Below are positions 60,565 through 64,000 of a DNA stretch of 64,000 bases, one piece after another (the first letter of the stretch is position 1; each line of letters begins with the position of its first letter). The position numbers were made by a program, and so were the translations under genes. The stretch is from Streptomyces sp. CNH099 (GTDB lineage Bacteria > Actinomycetota > Actinomycetes > Streptomycetales > Streptomycetaceae): the NCBI GenBank assembly GCA_000514715.1, contig AZWL01000025.1, forward strand, positions 21,547 to 85,546, given 5' to 3'. The notes below the pieces were generated by a model. That model saw only the letters and a list, made by a program, of their open reading frames with translations. It was not told the origin of the DNA and did not search any database.

Positions 60565-61311
60565 GTGACCACCGCCGCCGCAGATCTCTGGCACCACTAC
60601 GGCCGCACCCGCGCCGAGCGTGACCGCACTGTCCCCGAGGCGTTCCACTGGCTCTGGAGTCAGGACGGCGGCCCAGGACCGGACGTCCTCGGCGATGTCA
60701 CCGGCATGTTCGTCGGCGATCTGGGCGCCGGGACCGGTCGGCACGCCGCCTACCTGGCAACCCGTCACCGACCCGCCCGGGTCGACGCGCTCGACGCCTC
60801 GCCCGCCCAGCACGCCATGGCCACCGACCTGTACGCGCACCTTGCTCCCCGCCTGCGACTTGTCCACGCCGATGTCGTCACCCACCTGCGCAGGGCACCG
60901 GCGACCTACGACGTGCTGTACAGCGTCTTCGGCGCCGTCGACTTCACGGATCCGCGCGAACTCCTGCCGGCTGCGGCCACCGCCCTGCGCTCCGGCGGGT
61001 GGCTCGTCTTCTCGACCCTCGCCCACCACCTGAACGGCGCGCCCGCGCGGCCCGACGTCGCGCACAGCGACATCCCGGCGAAGACACCGGAGGGCAAGTC
61101 GGCCACGATGCGTCGCTGGGTACTCCAAGAGCACGTCTGGGCCAAACAGCTCGATGAGGCAGGGCTGACCGGCAGCACCTCCCTCCTGCTACCCGCCTCG
61201 GGCTCCGGCCCGCGGCCCGCCGACACCCTGCTCGTCACCGCCCGCCGCCGCGCGACCGGTCCGCGGCACACGCAGCCCCGACTCCGTTTCCCGGTGCCGC
61301 GCGCCCGGTGA
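60565..61311 (+). CDS. Class I SAM-dependent methyltransferase
   Basis: 248 residues from GTG 60565 (AGGA 8 nt upstream; ATG 60556 lacks a site). Motif I MFVGDLGAGTGRHAAYLAT, motif II VDALDASPAQ, then TYDVLYSVFGAVDFTDPRELL and LRSGGWLVFSTLAHH. This is a small-molecule methyltransferase fold with an N-terminal helical lid (LWHHYGRTRAERDRT). Unknown substrate. The C-terminal about 20 residues (RPRHTQPRLRFPVPRAR) run into the decayed region downstream and may be read-through of lost sequence. Confidence 0.85.
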   Translation: MTTAAADLWHHYGRTRAERDRTVPEAFHWLWSQDGGPGPDVLGDVTGMFVGDLGAGTGRHAAYLATRHRPARVDALDASPAQHAMATDLYAHLAPRLRLVHADVVTHLRRAPATYDVLYSVFGAVDFTDPRELLPAAATALRSGGWLVFSTLAHHLNGAPARPDVAHSDIPAKTPEGKSATMRRWVLQEHVWAKQLDEAGLTGSTSLLLPASGSGPRPADTLLVTARRRATGPRHTQPRLRFPVPRAR

Positions 61312-61322
61312 CGCCGCCGCCG

Positions 61323-61442
61323 ACCCCGCCGGGAATCCACGAGCCCGGCCCTGCGCAGTTCGCCGAGCAGCTGTCTGATCACCACGGGGTTGGTGTGCGC
61401 GCTGGTCGCGATCTGCTCGGAGGTGCGGCCGGCACGGTGGAC
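61323..61442 (-). pseudogene. Remnant of an Rrf2-family regulator
   Basis: On the minus strand the translation runs RTSEQIATSAHTNPVVIRQL and continues LGELRRAGLVDSRRG, the winged-helix core of Rrf2 regulators (typically TSEEIAxSVxTNPVVVRRLL). The N-terminal start and the C-terminal half are missing. Confidence 0.7.
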
Positions 61443-61445
61443 GGC

Positions 61446-61760
61446 CCGGACGCCGACACCGCCGCACCGAACCGGATGCACGCCACCAACTACCTCGGCG
61501 TCATCGCCGTCATCCGGGCCGCCTCCCGCGTACTGCGCGGGGGCAGCCGCATCATTACGGTGAGTTCCGGACTGGGCTCCCGGGTCGGTGTCCCGGGAGT
61601 TGCCGACTAATCGGCGACCAAGTCAGGGATCGCGAGGTACACAATGAGGGCCGTACGGGGCCCTGAAGAAGTCGCCGCGGCGATCGCCTTCCTGGCGAGC
61701 CCCGACGCCTCGTACATCAGGGCCGCGGTGCTCGACGCCCACGGCGGCTACAGCGCCTGA
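61446..61760 (+). pseudogene. Decayed short-chain dehydrogenase (SDR) gene
   Basis: Two SDR pieces in sequence: NYLGVIAVIRAASRVLRGGSRIITVSSGLGSRVGVPGVAD-like text (written here in parts: NYLGVIAVIRAASRVL, GGSRIITVSSGLG), ending at TAA 61608-61610. After a gap, a frame from 61644 reads GPEEVAAAIAFLASPDASYI, then RAAVLDAHGGYSA and a stop at 61760, the standard SDR C-terminus. The NAD-binding N-terminus and the catalytic YxxxK are lost. With the Rrf2 remnant it looks like a former divergent regulator/SDR pair. Confidence 0.75.
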
Positions 61761-61819
61761 ACCGAAACCCCCGCAGCGCGCCCCGAAGGAAAACCCGTCT
61801 GATGAATCCGGGGCGTGGG

Positions 61820-61857
61820 CAGCCAGACCTTTTCGTCCTGCTCGAAAGGCCCCGTTG
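61820..61857. repeat. Imperfect direct repeat, copy 1
   Basis: About 38 nt with core TCCTGCTC-AAAGGCCC, similar to 62156-62196. CCTTTTCG...CGAAAGG gives hairpin potential. It lies in the long non-coding stretch 61761-62351, where I find no intact gene. Confidence 0.5.
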
Positions 61858-62079
61858 GTGACGGGAGGCGAGGGCCCCGCTCGCGGTGTCCGCGGAGATC
61901 GACGTCGGCGCCGTCGAAGGTGGTCTGCACTGTCCGCAAGCAGGCCCGGACCGGCATCGGCCCACTCGACCGCCCTCGGGGTCATGCCTTCCTCCCGCTG
62001 CAGACCCCCGCCGCGGAGCCCACCCGCCGTGCGGCCTGCGCCGGCGGCTGAGCGGAGTCGCGCTTCGGCGGCCGGAGGG

Positions 62080-62112
62080 TTGTCTGGTTGTCCATATCGA
62101 TCTGTCAGACAA
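62080..62112. promoter_or_regulatory. AT-rich inverted repeat, putative operator
   Basis: TTGTCTG and CAGACAA, perfect 7-bp arms with a 19-nt spacer, in an AT-rich patch. TAACAT follows at about 62126. It resembles a TetR/MarR-type operator-promoter, but no gene with good coding signs starts here; a 37-residue frame from ATG 62138 is the only candidate. Confidence 0.4.
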
Positions 62113-62155
62113 TTCGGTGGCCACTTAACATGAGTCGCATGGATCCCGGCCCGCA

Positions 62156-62196
62156 CAGCCAGGATCTTTCATCCTGCTCAAAGGCCCAGGTCGTTG
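62156..62196. repeat. Imperfect direct repeat, copy 2
   Basis: About 41 nt, matching copy 1 at 61820-61857, with core TCCTGCTCAAAGGCCC. The two copies are 336 nt apart and flank the AT-rich operator-like segment. Confidence 0.5.
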
Positions 62197-62351
62197 CGGG
62201 GAAGAAAGCGCTCCGCCCACGCGCGTTGGCAGCGTTCTCCCGATGTCGATGACCGGCGAATTCATGGTTTTTTCAACCCCCGTAGGCGCCCGGTGTGCAG
62301 CACTGGACAGCGAGAGGGCCCGGCGCCCGGGGAAAAGCGAACGGGGGGCGT

Positions 62352-63341
62352 ATGCTGCGCATTCACTTCACCGACACCGACTTGGTCAGGACGCGGGTGG
62401 CGGCCACGCCGGATCCGATGTGGGAGATCGTCACCAGCCTGCACCGGCTGCAGACCCGCCGCGGGCGGTGGGCCCACGCCCATTGGCACCGCACAGTCCG
62501 AACCCGTTTATGCGCCACCGGCACGGAGCGCAGCCTGCGCGGCCTGCTGCTGCCGCTGGTGCCCCGCGCCGCCTACTTCCCCGACTTCCTCACCCCGCCG
62601 GAGGCGGGCGAAGGACTCGCCGCCGGTCTGGAAGCAGTCCTCGCGACGCCGGCGCAGCGTGTCCGGCGCGAGGTCGGCCGGCTCGCACCCACCGGTACAC
62701 ACCTCCGTCGACTGGCGCGGCTGAGCGAGCCGGAGGCGCGCAGAGACCTGGTACGTGCCCTGCGGGCCTACCACGACACGGCCGTCGCTCCGCAGCACGA
62801 CCACATCCAGGCCCGCATCGACGCCGAGCGCGCGGCCCGCGCCCGGGCCATGCTCCACCACGGGATCGAGGGCGTCCTGTCCTCCCTGGGGCCGTGCCTG
62901 AGCTGGCGGCGCCCCGTGCTGCACGCCGTCTACCCCGAGGACCGCGACCTGCATCTGAACGGCCGCGGCCTGCTGCTGCTCCCGTCGTACTTCAACATGG
63001 GCAACCCGGTGGCCCTCGGTGACGCCACCCTGGCGCCGGTGCTGACCTACTCGCTCCACCACGAGTCCGCCCCCGCCGCCCTCCCGGCAGACCTCCGCGG
63101 CACCGGGACGCCCCTGGCCAGGCTGCTGGGCCAGACCCGCGCCGCGGTGCTGCGGCTGAGCGCGGGCGGCGCCACCAACGGCGAACTGGCCCGCGCCATC
63201 GGTATCTCCGCCTCCTCCGTCAGCCACCACACCACCACCCTGTGCGAGTCGGGCCTGATCCTCAGCCAGCGCCACGGCGCGTCCGTACTGCACACCCTCA
63301 CCCCCCTGGGCGCCGCCACGCTCCGCGCCAACCCCGAGTGA
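62352..63341 (+). CDS. ArsR-type winged-helix regulator with DUF5937-like N-terminus
   Basis: 329 residues from ATG 62352 (GGGGGG just upstream). The N-terminal about 240 residues (LRIHFTDTDLVRTRVAATPDPMWEIVTSLHRLQTR, given as LRIHFTDTDLVRTRV and PMWEIVTSLHRLQ) match the DUF5937 sensor region of Streptomyces ArsR-like proteins. The C-terminal winged helix is LSAGGATNGELARAIGISASSVSHHTTTLCESGLI (core NGELARAIGISASSVSHH). No metal-binding cysteines are obvious. Target genes are unknown. Confidence 0.85.
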   Translation: MLRIHFTDTDLVRTRVAATPDPMWEIVTSLHRLQTRRGRWAHAHWHRTVRTRLCATGTERSLRGLLLPLVPRAAYFPDFLTPPEAGEGLAAGLEAVLATPAQRVRREVGRLAPTGTHLRRLARLSEPEARRDLVRALRAYHDTAVAPQHDHIQARIDAERAARARAMLHHGIEGVLSSLGPCLSWRRPVLHAVYPEDRDLHLNGRGLLLLPSYFNMGNPVALGDATLAPVLTYSLHHESAPAALPADLRGTGTPLARLLGQTRAAVLRLSAGGATNGELARAIGISASSVSHHTTTLCESGLILSQRHGASVLHTLTPLGAATLRANPE

Positions 63342-63408
63342 GGCGGGCGTTGTCGGGACGAACGCGCGGTAGCCCGCCCACGAAACCGGACAAAATCACC
63401 CACGCAGC

Positions 63409-63553
63409 CCGACTTTTGCGCATCGACGCCCACTCACCCGGCCCCGGGGACGACGGGCTGCCCGGGCCCTCCTACGTGAACGCCGTGGTAACGAACTCGC
63501 AGTAACACCAGCCGCAAACGGGGCATACCCATCCTCCGGACCGACTTTTGCGC
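63409..63553. repeat. 13-nt exact direct repeat pair
   Basis: CCGACTTTTGCGC occurs at 63409-63421 and 63541-63553. The 120 nt between are moderately AT-richer than average, with a short frame but no convincing gene. Could be ends of a lost insertion. Confidence 0.4.
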
Positions 63554-63653
63554 GTCGGGCCAGCCGCCGGACCTGCCGTGGTGCCCGCCCGGCGCCGCCG
63601 CCCGCCTCCGGGCACAGCCGCGACCGGGGCAGCCCCGCGCCCGGCGGCCGGCC

Positions 63654-63872
63654 CCCGTCGCCCGGTGCGTCGGCGGCCGGGCCGGGCGGTCCCGGCTCCG
63701 GCCCCGTAACCCGGTGCGTCGGCGGCCGGGGTGGCCCGGGTCCGGTGGCCCGCCCCCGTCGCCCGGGTACGTCGGCGATCCGGCCGGGGTGGCCCGGCTC
63801 CGCTCCCGTTGCCCGGGTGTATCGGTGATCGGGGCGGGCCCGCTCCTGGTGCTCCGCCCCCGTCGGCCGGGG
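63654..63872. repeat. Five-copy imperfect tandem repeat of about 50 nt
   Basis: Units beginning CCCGT start at about 63654, 63703, 63755, 63805 and 63858 (period 49-53 nt), each with CCCGG-T-x-CGTCGGCG-type text. The right end of the window (63342-64000) holds no gene I can support; this repeat is its main content. Confidence 0.65.
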
Positions 63873-64000
63873 TCTGCGTGCGTAGTGTCGGTTGGAGGGT
63901 GCCCGCTCCCCCCGGGCCACCTCATAGCCGCCGGTCTGTCCACGGGCCGGAGTCCGGGGTCAAGGGTGGGGCGCAGCCCCATCGCGCAGCGACGCTCCCG

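Noticed and set aside
63654..63872. CRISPR array
   Set aside because: Repeats are imperfect and contiguous with no unique spacers, and no cas genes are present.

Overview
The window comes from a very GC-rich actinomycete, almost certainly a Streptomyces or close relative. The evidence is strong third-position GC bias, GTG/TTG starts, 4-nt start/stop overlaps, a mycothiol-dependent enzyme, an F420-type nitroreductase, XRE/DUF397 regulator pairs, DUF3052 beside aceE, and rare TTA (bldA-type) codons. It reads as chromosomal core and semi-core DNA with patches of accessory genes and gene relics, not as a plasmid or intact prophage.

Left part (1-11.6 kb). A partial mycothiol-dependent enzyme and a KstR-like TetR regulator read leftward. 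An exact KstR-type box lies between the regulator and a rightward operon of glycosyltransferase, methyltransferase and alpha/alpha-barrel protein. Next is a cobalamin riboswitch followed by five overlapping genes: a secreted, membrane-anchored alpha/alpha-barrel protein; a secreted anchored SCO2322-type protein; and an ECF importer (EcfT, fused EcfA-EcfA, S component). I read this as a B12-repressed corrinoid capture and import system. The two surface proteins resemble the two halves of animal intrinsic factor/transcobalamin.

11.6-24.8 kb. An HTH-fused MurA paralogue is followed by a lower-GC patch with two small membrane proteins and relics of a MurA 3' end and a Ser/Thr kinase. Then come AraC/DUF2000, a deacetylase-like lipoprotein, a DUF6879/XRE/DUF397 island with a repeated promoter element, an unknown protein with a cupin/JmjC oxygenase, an MhuD-type heme monooxygenase, a secreted HNH nuclease, a FetB-like permease, and a GDT1-family transporter behind a folded leader.

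24.8-42.7 kb. Mostly single genes: HAD phosphatase, deazaflavin oxidoreductase, peptidoglycan-binding membrane protein, MFS pump fused to a winged helix, DedA protein, SGNH hydrolase, TIM-barrel protein, PLP decarboxylase, MBL hydrolase. A phage-like lysis group (two small membrane proteins opposite a GH25 muramidase) and an unknown Cys-rich membrane protein follow. Then come a chloramphenicol-type exporter with a translational attenuator, tRNA-Val(TAC), a coiled-coil protein, FmdB and DUF4383 proteins.

42.7-52 kb. A tellurium-resistance-type (Ter) block: the leftward coupled operon CitE-like lyase, four-domain phosphoribosyltransferase/TRSP/StiP/PELOTA protein, HAD phosphatase and O-methyltransferase, flanked by two TerD-family proteins and a TerC/DUF475 protein. 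A peroxiredoxin and DUF3052 protein lead to aceE (pyruvate dehydrogenase E1).

55-64 kb. A K+ channel, a MerR/aldo-keto reductase operon with a textbook 19-bp-spacer MerR promoter, a serine hydrolase, a 59-residue protein with a TTA codon, an RsbW-like kinase divergent from an XRE/DUF397 pair, a methyltransferase, decayed Rrf2 and SDR genes, an ArsR-type regulator, and a repeat-rich non-coding right end.
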